Of a stretch of DNA of 64,000 nucleotides, positions 53,281 through 63,811 are shown one piece after another (position 1 is the first letter of the stretch; each line of letters opens with the position of its first letter). Location of the stretch: the NCBI GenBank assembly GCA_934630735.1, contig CAKTWK010000006.1:20251-84250 (forward strand), given 5' to 3'. The notes beneath the pieces were generated by a model that was given only the letters and a program-made list of their open reading frames with translations, ran no database searches and was not told the origin of the DNA. Origin of the DNA: an uncultured Collinsella sp. (GTDB lineage Bacteria; Actinomycetota; Coriobacteriia; Coriobacteriales; Coriobacteriaceae). The translations under genes and the position numbers were made by a program.

Positions 53281-53481
53281 CAATTGCAAGTGTAGCACGA
53301 GGGAAGAAAGGCGCAAGTACGCCGAGGGTAATTTCTGGCGGGGACCAGTTGCCGCAACAACCACGTTCCCCAGCCATCCCAAAGTAACGCGCCTTTCGCG
53401 CAAAGCGCGAAACAGCGACCGGGACACGTATTCCCAACAACCAAGTCCTCCGCCCACGCCGACCTCAAGGCCGTAAACGCA

Positions 53482-53625
53482 GGGAATCCGGGGGCGTGAC
53501 GGGGGTTCTCTCCGGAACATTCCGCAGGACGCAAAGAGGCTCCGCAGCGCGAAGCGCGATGCGGAGCCTCTTTGTATGTCCGAGGACGTTCCGGAGAGAA
53601 ACCCCCGTCACGCCCCCGGATTCCC
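53482..53625. repeat. 144-bp palindrome with 37-bp arms, after groEL
   Basis: Positions 53482-53518 pair with 53588-53625 over 37 bp with only one bulged A. The loop contains a second perfect stem of 15 bp (CAAAGAGGCTCCGCA at 53532, partner at 53560) that can serve as groEL terminator. The gap 53281-53481 contains the ribU promoter region and no gene. Confidence 0.85.
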
Positions 53626-53651
53626 GGTGGGAGTTCTAGACCTTGTCGGCC

Positions 53652-55367
<1,716 letters not shown>

Positions 55368-55385
55368 TCAGAGATTCTGACGAGA

Positions 55386-55679
55386 CTAGGCCTCGACGAC
55401 GGCGTAGATGTCGTCGGCGCGCATCAGCAGATACTTCTCGCCGTCGACCTTGACCTCGTTGCCACCGAACTTACCGTAGATGACAACGTCACCGACCTGG
55501 ACGTCCATGGGGATGCGCTCACCCTTGTCGTTGACCTTGCCGGCACCAACGGCAACGATGGTGCCGCGCTGCGGCTTCTCCTGAGCGTTGCTGGCGATAT
55601 ACAGACCAGAAGCGGTCTTCTGCTCGGCCTCGTCGGGCTTGACCAGAACACGATCTGCAAGCGGCTTCAAAGACGACAT
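55386..55679 (-). CDS. groS: Co-chaperonin GroES
   Basis: A 97-residue GroES with LKPLADRVLVKPDEAEQKT, the mobile loop TASGLYIAS, VGDVVIYGKFGGNEVKVDGE and ADDIYAVVE. AGGAGG precedes the ATG. No CIRCE palindrome is visible in the 140 bases upstream. Confidence 0.97.
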   Translation of the reverse strand: MSSLKPLADRVLVKPDEAEQKTASGLYIASNAQEKPQRGTIVAVGAGKVNDKGERIPMDVQVGDVVIYGKFGGNEVKVDGEKYLLMRADDIYAVVEA

Positions 55680-55816
55680 GCTTGTCTCCTCCTTTTTGGG
55701 CCGCGCGGTTATGCCACGCGAATTAACCCTTTTTGTTTGCGTACGCGTTGAATGGTACCCACGAATGGCGGGTTATACAACACGGAGTCAAAAAATCTTA
55801 TTTTTTGGCACTTAGA

Positions 55817-55981
55817 TTTTCTGAATGCCGGGGAATAACTTATACGCGGCTCCCGTGTGGCGCCGGAGGGGCGGGATATAAGGTTTCCTGCTCGTGCGGA
55901 ACTCGCGATAAACCTTATATCCCGCCCCTCCGGCGCCACACGGGAGCTGAGTCAACGTTATCGGGCCCGGCATTCAGAAAA
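55817..55981. repeat. 165-bp nested palindrome with perfect 38-bp arms
   Basis: Inner arms 55849-55886 and 55910-55947 are exact reverse complements over 38 bases with a 23-base loop. Outer arms 55817-55832 and 55966-55981 are exact over 16 bases. It sits upstream of groES. No coding frame is credible. Confidence 0.9.
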
Positions 55982-55989
55982 GTCAGTGC

Positions 55990-56480
55990 AGCAAAATGGC
56001 GATGCGGATAGGAACGTAGGCATGGTTTTCACTGCACGCTCGGGTCCCCTGGGGAGCACCGTGCATTTTTTCGAGTATTCAGCAGGCCAGGACGGCTGCA
56101 TACGCGCCGGACAAACCATATTGGTCCCAAGGATGCCTTCGATCGGCGATTTGGGTCGGCGGGCAAACCCCGTCAGGACAAAAGGCGTGCCTCGCGCCGC
56201 ACCGGGCCCCAAAATGACGTCGATCTCCGCAATGCCATCCGACTGCAGCGGCACCAGCAGAGCTCACGGTGCTGAATACTCCGTTTTTTGCACGGCCCAG
56301 GCGGGGGTACATCGGGATCGGAAAGAATATCTCCATTTTTTTATGCAATCTGCAACTGGAAGTATGCAAAACGCTAAGAGAAAGCATCGCTGATGTCCCA
56401 ATTGAGCGCGCGGAGCAGCAGCGCTTCCACCCTGCGCCCAAATCCAGCAGAGAAGGGACGCTCCTAACGAACCCCCATCG
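55990..56480. other. Gene-free stretch
   Basis: About 490 bases between the groES-side palindrome and the amidohydrolase terminator. Open frames here have no ribosome site and no family features. The run tttttcgagtattcagcagg and repeats of GCACGG/CCGTGC suggest RNA structure or decayed sequence. I do not recognise it. Confidence 0.4.
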
Positions 56481-56482
56481 GC

Positions 56483-56534
56483 AAACAAACGCGGCTCGAA
56501 CGCCATCCCAAAATAGGCTGCCCGAGCCGCGTTT
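56483..56534 (-). terminator. Terminator after YtcJ-like gene
   Basis: AAACGCGGCTCG and CGAGCCGCGTTT form a 12-bp stem followed by GTTTG on the minus strand. Confidence 0.75.
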
Positions 56535-56552
56535 AACGGTACGGCATGAATA

Positions 56553-58190
56553 TTAGCGCTCGTAGATTAAGTTGCCCGCCAGGTAGGTGGCCTGAACCTT
56601 GGTGGCCTGGAGCTCTTGGGGGTCAACGGTGAGCAGGTTTTGGTCCAGGACTACCAGGTCGGCGTATTTGCCGGGTTCCAGGCTGCCGAGGTTTTGCTCG
56701 TCGCCCGCTGCGTACGCGCTGCCAAGCGTGTAGTTGCGTAGGGCCGTTGCCGCGTCGATACGCTCGCTCGGCAGCCAGCCGCCCTCGGGCCAGTGGCTGC
56801 GAGGGTCTTGGCGCGTGATAGCCGTGTAGAGCACGTTCATGCTGGTAACGGCCGTGATGGGGCTGTCGGTACCGAAAGCTTGACGGATACCGCGCTGCTG
56901 ATAAGTTGCGAACGGCCACATGATGCGGCTGCGTTCCAGGCCCAGGTCGCGCTCCGGACCACCCGGGTCGAGCGTGATGTGGCAAGGCTGGCTCGAGGCA
57001 ATGACGTTGAGCTTGCGCAGACGATCGATGTCCTGAGGCAGCAAATTCTCCAGATGCTCGAGCGTGTTATGCCCGTGCGGGGGCAGACCGTAGAGCTCTG
57101 CCGCCTCCTCAAAGATATCGAGCGCAGCATGGATGGCACCGTCGCCGATAACGTGGATGCGCACGGTGTGGCCGCGCTCGGCTGCCGCCAGAACCAACTT
57201 GCGCATGCGCTCGATAGGAACCGTCAGTCGACCCTGATCGCCCGGGAAGCGTGGGTTGGTATAGGGCTCAGTAAGGTATGCGGTATGCTCGCTCGACACG
57301 CCGTCGAAGAACTGTTTAAAGCCTGGCGCCGAGAGCAGCGCGTTGTTCGCGTAGCGGGTCTGGAGTTCTTCCAAGCGCGATTGGTCATCCAGCAGCGTGG
57401 GAAACAAATGGGCGCGGATGCCCAGCTTGCCAGCGGCTTGCAGCTTGTCGTAAACATCGTCGCGAATAAAGTCGCAGCCCGGCATGGGCATGAGCGACAT
57501 ATCGCAGATTGAGGTGATACCTTGTTCGGCCATACGCTTCATCTGGTCGGCGTAAGCGCTCGCGATGCGGTCCTCGCCCAGCCACTCCAGGCAGCGCGGC
57601 AGCAGCTGCATAGCAGCTGCCTCGTGGGCGATACCCGTAAGCTCACCGTTTGAGTCTTTGTCGTAACTGCCACCCGCCGGAGGCTCGCCGTCGCGCGTCA
57701 CGCCGAGGGCTTCGAGCGCGCGGCTGTTGAGCCACAGCGTATGCCCGTCGCCCGAGTACATAACACAGGGACGATCGGGGAAGGCGGCGTCGAGGGAGAC
57801 CTTGGTAGGGTGCTCGGGCGGATCCCAGCGGTAATCGCGCCAACCCTGGGTCACGACCCAGGCGTCATCTGGCAAGCCTTGGGAAAACTCGAGCGCATGC
57901 TGCACCAATGCTGCCTCGGACGTGCCCATATCCATGAGCATGTACGGCGAGGAGCCAACCGAAGTATGGAAGAAATGCAGGTGCGCATCGTGGAAACCAG
58001 GGCAGACAAACTGCTCGCCGTAATCGACCACCGGCGTGGCGGCAGGTGCGGCGTCAATCACGTCATCGGGCGCGCCGACTGCGACGATGCGATCACCAGC
58101 GATGGCGATCGCCAACTCGCGGGTGGTATCGATGCCGTCTTGGGCAGTAAAAACGTTCTTGGAGCGGATAATCCGATCGATATGTTGCAT
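56553..58190 (-). CDS. YtcJ-type metal-dependent amidohydrolase
   Basis: A 545-residue amidohydrolase. The metal motif is PGFHDAHLHF near residue 64; a lysine/histidine site region (RIHVIGDGAIHAALD), the second histidine in HNTLEHLENL and FGTDSPITAVTSMN with the catalytic aspartate follow. It ends LAGNLIYER. The family hydrolyses amides or carbamates; known members act on various N-substituted compounds and the substrate here is unknown. ATG at 58190 with GGGGAT upstream; the longer frame enters the opposite gene's leader. Divergent from an M20 hydrolase. Confidence 0.88.
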   Translation of the reverse strand: MQHIDRIIRSKNVFTAQDGIDTTRELAIAIAGDRIVAVGAPDDVIDAAPAATPVVDYGEQFVCPGFHDAHLHFFHTSVGSSPYMLMDMGTSEAALVQHALEFSQGLPDDAWVVTQGWRDYRWDPPEHPTKVSLDAAFPDRPCVMYSGDGHTLWLNSRALEALGVTRDGEPPAGGSYDKDSNGELTGIAHEAAAMQLLPRCLEWLGEDRIASAYADQMKRMAEQGITSICDMSLMPMPGCDFIRDDVYDKLQAAGKLGIRAHLFPTLLDDQSRLEELQTRYANNALLSAPGFKQFFDGVSSEHTAYLTEPYTNPRFPGDQGRLTVPIERMRKLVLAAAERGHTVRIHVIGDGAIHAALDIFEEAAELYGLPPHGHNTLEHLENLLPQDIDRLRKLNVIASSQPCHITLDPGGPERDLGLERSRIMWPFATYQQRGIRQAFGTDSPITAVTSMNVLYTAITRQDPRSHWPEGGWLPSERIDAATALRNYTLGSAYAAGDEQNLGSLEPGKYADLVVLDQNLLTVDPQELQATKVQATYLAGNLIYER

Positions 58191-58358
58191 GGGCATCCCC
58201 ATCTCTGGCAGGAAATTCAACACCCCCGAGTGTACTCCCCCGCCCTTGTAACAAAACCCCAAGCGGCAAACGGCAACTTTACCAGCCCTAGCGGCAGGTG
58301 GCATACTGGAGAGAGCCTGTACGATTTTGCGATCAACCCAGCAAGGAGCAAATCGACC

Positions 58359-59822
58359 ATGACGAAGACCAAGGCACAGCAGATTATGGCGGCAACCGAG
58401 GTTCGCGCGGCAGACGACGTCACCGCGGCAATCCAGGATATCGCCGCCGAGTTTGAACCCTACATCATCAAGCAGCGCCGGCACTTCCATAAGCACCCGG
58501 AGCTGAGCCTTGCCGAGGAGCGCACGACTTCCGACATCGCCAACCAGCTCGACGCCATGAATATCCCCTACGAGCGTCCGCTCAAGACGGGCCTGGTGGC
58601 GACGCTTCGCGGCACCGCGCCCGATGCCTACCGCGAGGATGGCACGCCGCGCCGCCGTATCCTGCTACGCGCCGACATCGACGCCTTGCCTGTCACCGAG
58701 CAAACCGGCGAGGAGTTCGCCAGCGTCAACGAGGGCTGCATGCATGCCTGCGGCCACGACTGCCATATCGCCATGATGCTCGGCACGTTGCAGATTCTGC
58801 GCCACATGACCGATGACATCCACGGCGAGATTCGCATCGTTTTCCAGCCCAGCGAGGAAAACGGCCAGGGCGCCAAGCTCATGATCGGCACGGGCGTACT
58901 CGATGGCGTCGACGGTGCCTATGCCGCGCACATCTGGAGCGAGGTCGATGCCGGCACCGTGAGCTGCGAGCCCGGTCCGCGCATGGCAAACACCGACTGG
59001 TTCCGCATTGATGTCCGCGGCACCTCGTGCCATGGCGCCATGCCCCAGCGCGGCCACGACGCCGTTATGGTTGCCGCCGAAATCGTCAACGCCCTGCAAA
59101 CCATCGTCTCGCGCGAGATTAGCCCCTACGAACCCGCCGTCATCACCGTCGGCGAACTGCACGGCGGCACCGCGCGCAACGTTATCGCCGGCACGGCATA
59201 CCTCGCCGGCACGGTGCGCACCTATGGCGACAAGACGCATGAGGAGATGCCCGAGCTTATGCGCCGCATCGTGGAGCACACTGCGGCGGCACTTGGCGCC
59301 GAGGCCGAACTCACCGACTACACCATCGCCAACTACAAGGTCGAAAACGATGCCGCCTCGAGCGAGCGCTGCCGCCAAGCTGTGCTCAAGTGCCTGGGCC
59401 CCGCGGGCGAGGGCCATTACCGCGGCACGCTTTCGGGCGAGGACTTCTCGGAGTACCTGCGCCGTGTGCCGGGCGTGCTCGCCTTTGTTGGCACGCGCAA
59501 CCCCCAGATTGGCGCCACCTATGCACAGCACTCCTGCTTCTACAAGATCGACGAGAGCGTGCTCGCCAAGGGCTCCATGGTAGCCGCTCAGTATGCCATC
59601 GACTTTTTGGCCGAGCCCACGCAAGAGGAGCTCGACGGCCCCACAATCGCCGCGGTTGCCGAGACCAATCCCGACCTGGCAGCCAAGCTGCGCTCTGCCA
59701 AGGCAACGGCCGCTGAGGCCCGCGACGCCATGCACGACGCCCGCACCGCCCGCCATGCCGCCATCAAGGGCATTCACGATGCGCGGGCTGCCGCTCGCCA
59801 CGAGGAGAAGCGCGACGAGTAG
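58359..59822 (+). CDS. M20 family N-acyl amino acid amidohydrolase
   Basis: A 487-residue zinc hydrolase like hippurate hydrolase or IAA-amino acid hydrolase. HFHKHPELSLAEERT near residue 41, LLRADIDALPVTEQTG, CMHACGHDCHIAMML and FQPSEENGQGAKLMI carry the metal and catalytic residues; SGEDFSEYL is the last ligand. An alanine-rich charged tail of about 60 residues is extra. ATG at 58359 follows AAGGAG. Divergently transcribed from the amidohydrolase gene, 168 bases apart. Confidence 0.9.
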   Translation: MTKTKAQQIMAATEVRAADDVTAAIQDIAAEFEPYIIKQRRHFHKHPELSLAEERTTSDIANQLDAMNIPYERPLKTGLVATLRGTAPDAYREDGTPRRRILLRADIDALPVTEQTGEEFASVNEGCMHACGHDCHIAMMLGTLQILRHMTDDIHGEIRIVFQPSEENGQGAKLMIGTGVLDGVDGAYAAHIWSEVDAGTVSCEPGPRMANTDWFRIDVRGTSCHGAMPQRGHDAVMVAAEIVNALQTIVSREISPYEPAVITVGELHGGTARNVIAGTAYLAGTVRTYGDKTHEEMPELMRRIVEHTAAALGAEAELTDYTIANYKVENDAASSERCRQAVLKCLGPAGEGHYRGTLSGEDFSEYLRRVPGVLAFVGTRNPQIGATYAQHSCFYKIDESVLAKGSMVAAQYAIDFLAEPTQEELDGPTIAAVAETNPDLAAKLRSAKATAAEARDAMHDARTARHAAIKGIHDARAAARHEEKRDE

Positions 59823-59856
59823 CCGTCACGCCCACCCATAACAACCTGGCTAGAGC

Positions 59857-59895
59857 AAAGCGGGGGCGAACGTCATCTCAACGTTCGCCCCCGCT
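59857..59895. terminator. Bidirectional terminator
   Basis: AGCGGGGGCGAACGT and ACGTTCGCCCCCGCT are perfect 15-bp arms around a seven-base loop, between convergent genes. Confidence 0.85.
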
Positions 59896-59928
59896 TATGT
59901 GTCGACCGCTTTTCTAGCGCGTCCTCCG

Positions 59929-60405
59929 TCACGACAGGTAAGAGCGAAGGATGGTGAGCCAGCGCGGGGTTTCGAGGTGGATGATATCGGTAGGAACTCC
60001 GGCGGGAGCGTGACCACCAAAGAACAGGCCCGCGTCTGCCGGGTTGATAAGGCGCACGATCCATACGGCAACGACCAGCACGCACAGAACAATAACCGCA
60101 ATGTCGATGCCACGCTTTAGCTTGCTCGATGCCACCTCCTCGCGCACGAACGCGAGCGCAAACGCAATCGGCACCACCCAAAACAGCGGATGGTAGGCAA
60201 AGGCAGCCGCAAAATCGAGGCGCAGTGCTGCCAGCCAGGCCCTTGTCATGCCGCATCCCGGACAGGGAATGCCCGTCATCAGGCGAAACACGCAGCCGAT
60301 ATCGAGCAGGTAGAGTGCGAGCCAGGCGACAAAGAGCGCGCCGATGCAAGAAAGGGCGCGGCGAATGAGCTCCGCCGCGCCCTTATGTCCCTGGGAGCTG
60401 TTCAC
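59929..60405 (-). CDS. DUF2752-type membrane protein
   Basis: A protein of about 158 residues with three to four hydrophobic helices and the signature MTGIPCPGCGMTRAWLAALRLDF typical of DUF2752. Function unknown. The GTG at 60405, 13 bases after the DUF4234 stop, is my choice; an ATG at 60465 would overlap that gene by 47 bases. No good ribosome site is seen for either. Confidence 0.75.
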   Translation of the reverse strand: MNSSQGHKGAAELIRRALSCIGALFVAWLALYLLDIGCVFRLMTGIPCPGCGMTRAWLAALRLDFAAAFAYHPLFWVVPIAFALAFVREEVASSKLKRGIDIAVIVLCVLVVAVWIVRLINPADAGLFFGGHAPAGVPTDIIHLETPRWLTILRSYLS

Positions 60406-60418
60406 GCCGTTCTTATCG

Positions 60419-61096
60419 TTAGGCACGAGCGCCAAGACGGGTGTTGTAAGCCGTTGCCATGGCATTGGTGTTCTTGATGATGATGTTCATGGCAAAGATG
60501 GGGCCAAGGCCGCACAGCAGCGCGCCGACAATCTGCCACATAAGAACGGTAGTACCGTTCTCCTGGAACATCAGGCCATATCGAGGGGCATTAGCCTGCA
60601 GGCGGTTACCGATCTTGTAGTACCAGTAGAGCCCGTAGAAGCCGCAGGTCACGAACGACAGCAAGATGAATGCTGCCAGACCCGGCGTGGAATCGCCGTC
60701 ATCCTGGCACATGACATTGATGTCGCGGGCAAGGCAATAGAGGAAGTAATACGAATAGATGCCGCAGGTCACGATGGAAAGCAGGAGCCAGCCGATCACG
60801 CCACGGTCGGTCTTAATCGGAGCATAGCCCATCGGGGCAGGTGCAGGCTGCTGAGCATACTGCTGCTGGCCGGCGTACTGCTGCTGCCCGGTGTACTGCT
60901 GCTGAGGCTGGGGCTGAACTGCCTGAACCGGAGTGGGCTGAATCTGCGTGGGCTGCGGAGCAGGCTGGGGCTGAGGCGCAGGCTGCGGCGCGGGCTGAGG
61001 GGCCGGAGCGGTGGGAGCGGCACCGATGGCAGAACCGCAAACAGGGCAGAATTTGGCATCATCCGAAATGGGAGAACCACAAGTGGGACAGAACAT
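60419..61096 (-). CDS. Zinc-ribbon DUF4234 membrane protein
   Basis: A 225-residue protein starting with a zinc ribbon (MFCPTCGSP...FCPVCGS), a proline/glutamine-rich linker to residue 90 and a DUF4234 region with four helices (VIGWLLLSIVTCGIYSYYF, FILLSFVTCGFYGLYWYYKIG). Function is unknown. The neighbour 61292-62638 has the same build with a different membrane domain. Confidence 0.82.
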   Translation of the reverse strand: MFCPTCGSPISDDAKFCPVCGSAIGAAPTAPAPQPAPQPAPQPQPAPQPTQIQPTPVQAVQPQPQQQYTGQQQYAGQQQYAQQPAPAPMGYAPIKTDRGVIGWLLLSIVTCGIYSYYFLYCLARDINVMCQDDGDSTPGLAAFILLSFVTCGFYGLYWYYKIGNRLQANAPRYGLMFQENGTTVLMWQIVGALLCGLGPIFAMNIIIKNTNAMATAYNTRLGARA

Positions 61097-61249
61097 AAGC
61101 TTCTCCTTTTCCTAAGGCGTCGCACGCCTTCAAACCTTACACGTCTATGTTCTCAACAATAGCCGCGACGTTGTTGCGCAACATTGACCAATTTCCGAGA
61201 AATTTTTCTGCAACCGTTTTCCCAGGTATTGTCTTGCTTTCACAGTAGA

Positions 61250-61284
61250 AAAAGGCACCCCGGGCTCAGTTGCCCAGGGCGCCT
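61250..61284 (-). terminator. Terminator after the DUF4013 gene
   Basis: AGGCGCCCTGGGC and GCCCGGGGTGCCT form a stem with two mismatches, followed by TTTTTCT on the minus strand. Confidence 0.85.
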
Positions 61285-61291
61285 CGACCGA

Positions 61292-62638
61292 CTATTCGGT
61301 TTGATTGTTTTCGGCAGCAGGATTATCGCCCGGCTCATCCGCCGGCGTGGCAACGGCATTCCAATCGGGCTCCGCAGGCGTCGCCTCGGGCGCGGGGACC
61401 GGTGCCGGGGCAGACGTCGGCGCGGGCGACGTTGCAGGCGCAGGTGCGGGTGCCGGCTCAGGCACAGGCTCGGGTGCAGGCTCAGGCGCAGACTCGGGCT
61501 CGGGCGCAGGTGCCGGCGAAGCATCCGGAGCGCTGTAACCCGAAGGAGCGGACTTCTTCTCAAACGGCAACACAAAAGTCAGGACGTCATCCTTGTCCTC
61601 GTCGGCCCACTCGCTTGCATAACGCGCAACCCAATAGCCAACGGCACGATGCTTGAGCATGTTGCCAAAGACCGTGAGGAATACCGTGACAAACGCCGTC
61701 AGCACCAAGAACAATACGAGCGTAATGCCACCGCCGGTAACAAGCGCCTCAATAGCCGTAGGACGGTAGTAGTAGCTATACATACCGACAGAGGCAATGG
61801 TGCCAAAGACGAGCGTCAGGATCCATGTGATAACGTTGGCGACCAGACCCGTCAAAAACTCGGGAAGGAACGATGCGCAGAACAGCTTGGTCTTATTGTT
61901 CTTAAAGGCCGCCCAGACCTTATCGAGCGAAAACGCGCTCTCGACGCGACCGGTCACCGCAAAGTGCATCACGGCGATGTCGGCGAACATAGTAAAGAAG
62001 ACACCCAGGACCGCCGTGGCAATCATAGCCAGAACAAACAGGCCCAGCGAGCCAAATAGAGCGGCCTCAAGCGCATAGGAGCCGAAATAAGAGTACGCAC
62101 CCGCGGCACCAATTACCACGCTCTCCACCAGCGAAAGCGCTACACCAATAACGGGAATAGCCGCGATAACCTTGAGCACGCTCGAAATAACGCCCGAAAA
62201 GACGCCAAGGCCAAACGACGTGGAACGCATCAACGGACGATCCATGCCGTCATCGACCTTGAGCGACAGGTCGCGACCCCATTCGATGCCAAAGCCAGAA
62301 CCGCACGCGCTTGCCGCACAGGCAGCCAAAAAGCCGAAGGCAGCCGCGATACCGCCGATAACGGGAATGAAGAGCACGAGCACCGACACGACACAGATGA
62401 GCGCCGGCAAAAGGGCAATCTGGCACACGCGCTGCAGCACGCCCGGCGTCTTGGTCATGTCTTCAAACGCCTGAGCTACACAGCCCTTGGGCACGTTCAC
62501 GTTAGGCTGAGGAACAAACTGCTGAGGCTGAGACTGCCCCTGAGGAGCAGGGGTTGCAGCACCGGCATTAGGAGCGCCGCACGCGCCACAGAACTTGTCG
62601 TTATCGCCCATGGGGGCGCCACACTGCGAACAGAACAT
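61292..62638 (-). CDS. Zinc-ribbon DUF4013 membrane protein
   Basis: A 448-residue protein with an N-terminal zinc ribbon (MFCSQCGAP...FCGACGAP), a linker, six or more helices with the DUF4013 pattern (RVCQIALLPALICVVSVLVL, GIEWGRDLS) and a 90-residue tail of proline, alanine and glutamate repeats. ATG at 62638 has AAGGGATG upstream. Function unknown. Confidence 0.78.
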   Translation of the reverse strand: MFCSQCGAPMGDNDKFCGACGAPNAGAATPAPQGQSQPQQFVPQPNVNVPKGCVAQAFEDMTKTPGVLQRVCQIALLPALICVVSVLVLFIPVIGGIAAAFGFLAACAASACGSGFGIEWGRDLSLKVDDGMDRPLMRSTSFGLGVFSGVISSVLKVIAAIPVIGVALSLVESVVIGAAGAYSYFGSYALEAALFGSLGLFVLAMIATAVLGVFFTMFADIAVMHFAVTGRVESAFSLDKVWAAFKNNKTKLFCASFLPEFLTGLVANVITWILTLVFGTIASVGMYSYYYRPTAIEALVTGGGITLVLFLVLTAFVTVFLTVFGNMLKHRAVGYWVARYASEWADEDKDDVLTFVLPFEKKSAPSGYSAPDASPAPAPEPESAPEPAPEPVPEPAPAPAPATSPAPTSAPAPVPAPEATPAEPDWNAVATPADEPGDNPAAENNQTE

Positions 62639-62788
62639 CGAAATCATCCCTTCGTATCTAGAGCGAATCACCTGGATCGCAAACGATGTCTTTGGCATCA
62701 TTATCGCCCAATGTGGGGACAAATGCCCCAAGATGGCCGATTTGCAACGCAGGTGGCCTTATTCAATGATTCGAAGGGTGTGTCCGCG

Positions 62789-63811
62789 CTAGTTCGTGCC
62801 GCGGAAGCCCTTGCCCACGATCTCGGAGCTATCGACGATGGTGATGAAGGCGCCAGGGTCAATCTCGCGGGTATAGCGGCGCAGTTGCACTGCCTCGCGA
62901 CGGCTCAGCACGCTCATAATCACCGTGACGCACTTGCCCGAGAAGGCGCCGTAGCCACGGCTGATCGTTGCCGTGCGGTTGAGATGCTTGACGATAAACT
63001 CCTCGACTTTGCGCGGTTCGGCGCAAATGATCGTGCAGACCTTACGAAGGTGAATGCTCTCGATAGCCTTATCGACCACGAGCGTCTTGGCAAACAGGCC
63101 AAGCACGCAGTACAGGCCAACGCGCGGGCCATACAGGAAAGCCGCGATGGTTACGATGCCGATATCGACCAACAGCAGCGCGCGGCCAATCTCGAGCGTG
63201 GTGCGACGTTTGAGGATCATGGCGAGAATGTCGGTGCCGCCCGTCGAGGCGCCGATGTCAAAGACAATAGCGCTGCCGAGCGCCGGCAAGATGACGGCAA
63301 AGCACAGGTCGAGCCACATATCACCCGTCATCGAAACATCCGTCGGAATGAAGAGCTCAAACAGCGAGACGTAGGCCGAAAGCGCAAACGAGGCAAAGAC
63401 GCTCCAAAGGATTGCCTTGCGCTCCAAAAAGATAAAGCCCAGAACGACCAGGACCGCGTTGATAATCCACATAAAGACGCCGACGGGCAGAGTCGGGAAC
63501 AGCGTGGAAAGAATGACCGACACGCCCGAGGTGCCGCCGAAGGCAAAGTGATTGGGGGTTTTAAAGGCCACGATGGCGAACGCCGTGAGGATCAGGCCCA
63601 GATTGAGCTCGGCAAAAAAGCGCGGAAAGCCTGGCTCCTGGCTGCGCTTGCGGCCGGCGCGCTCGCCTTGCTCAATAACATCGCGATCGACCACGCGCTC
63701 CATCGGCACTACGGGAGGACGATGCACTTCCTCGGCAGCACGCGACGCCGCCTCTGCCGCAGCGGCCTCAATCGCCCATGCCTTGCTTTCGGTCTCGTGT
63801 TCGTCGGCCAT
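62789..63811 (-). CDS. YitT family membrane protein
   Basis: A 340-residue protein. A charged cytoplasmic N terminus of about 65 residues leads to five helices (LNLGLILTAFAIVAFKTPN..GGTSGVSVIL; ASTGGTDILAMIL) and the C-terminal DUF2179 soluble domain (SRGYGAFSGKCVTVIMSVLSRREAVQLRRYTREIDPGAF pattern). The N-terminal extension is not part of the family. Molecular role unknown. Confidence 0.88.
   Translation of the reverse strand: MADEHETESKAWAIEAAAAEAASRAAEEVHRPPVVPMERVVDRDVIEQGERAGRKRSQEPGFPRFFAELNLGLILTAFAIVAFKTPNHFAFGGTSGVSVILSTLFPTLPVGVFMWIINAVLVVLGFIFLERKAILWSVFASFALSAYVSLFELFIPTDVSMTGDMWLDLCFAVILPALGSAIVFDIGASTGGTDILAMILKRRTTLEIGRALLLVDIGIVTIAAFLYGPRVGLYCVLGLFAKTLVVDKAIESIHLRKVCTIICAEPRKVEEFIVKHLNRTATISRGYGAFSGKCVTVIMSVLSRREAVQLRRYTREIDPGAFITIVDSSEIVGKGFRGTN

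Noticed and set aside
55857..56393. Plus-strand frame of 178 codons
   Set aside because: It runs through the 38-bp palindrome and the unexplained gap, and no start signal is present.
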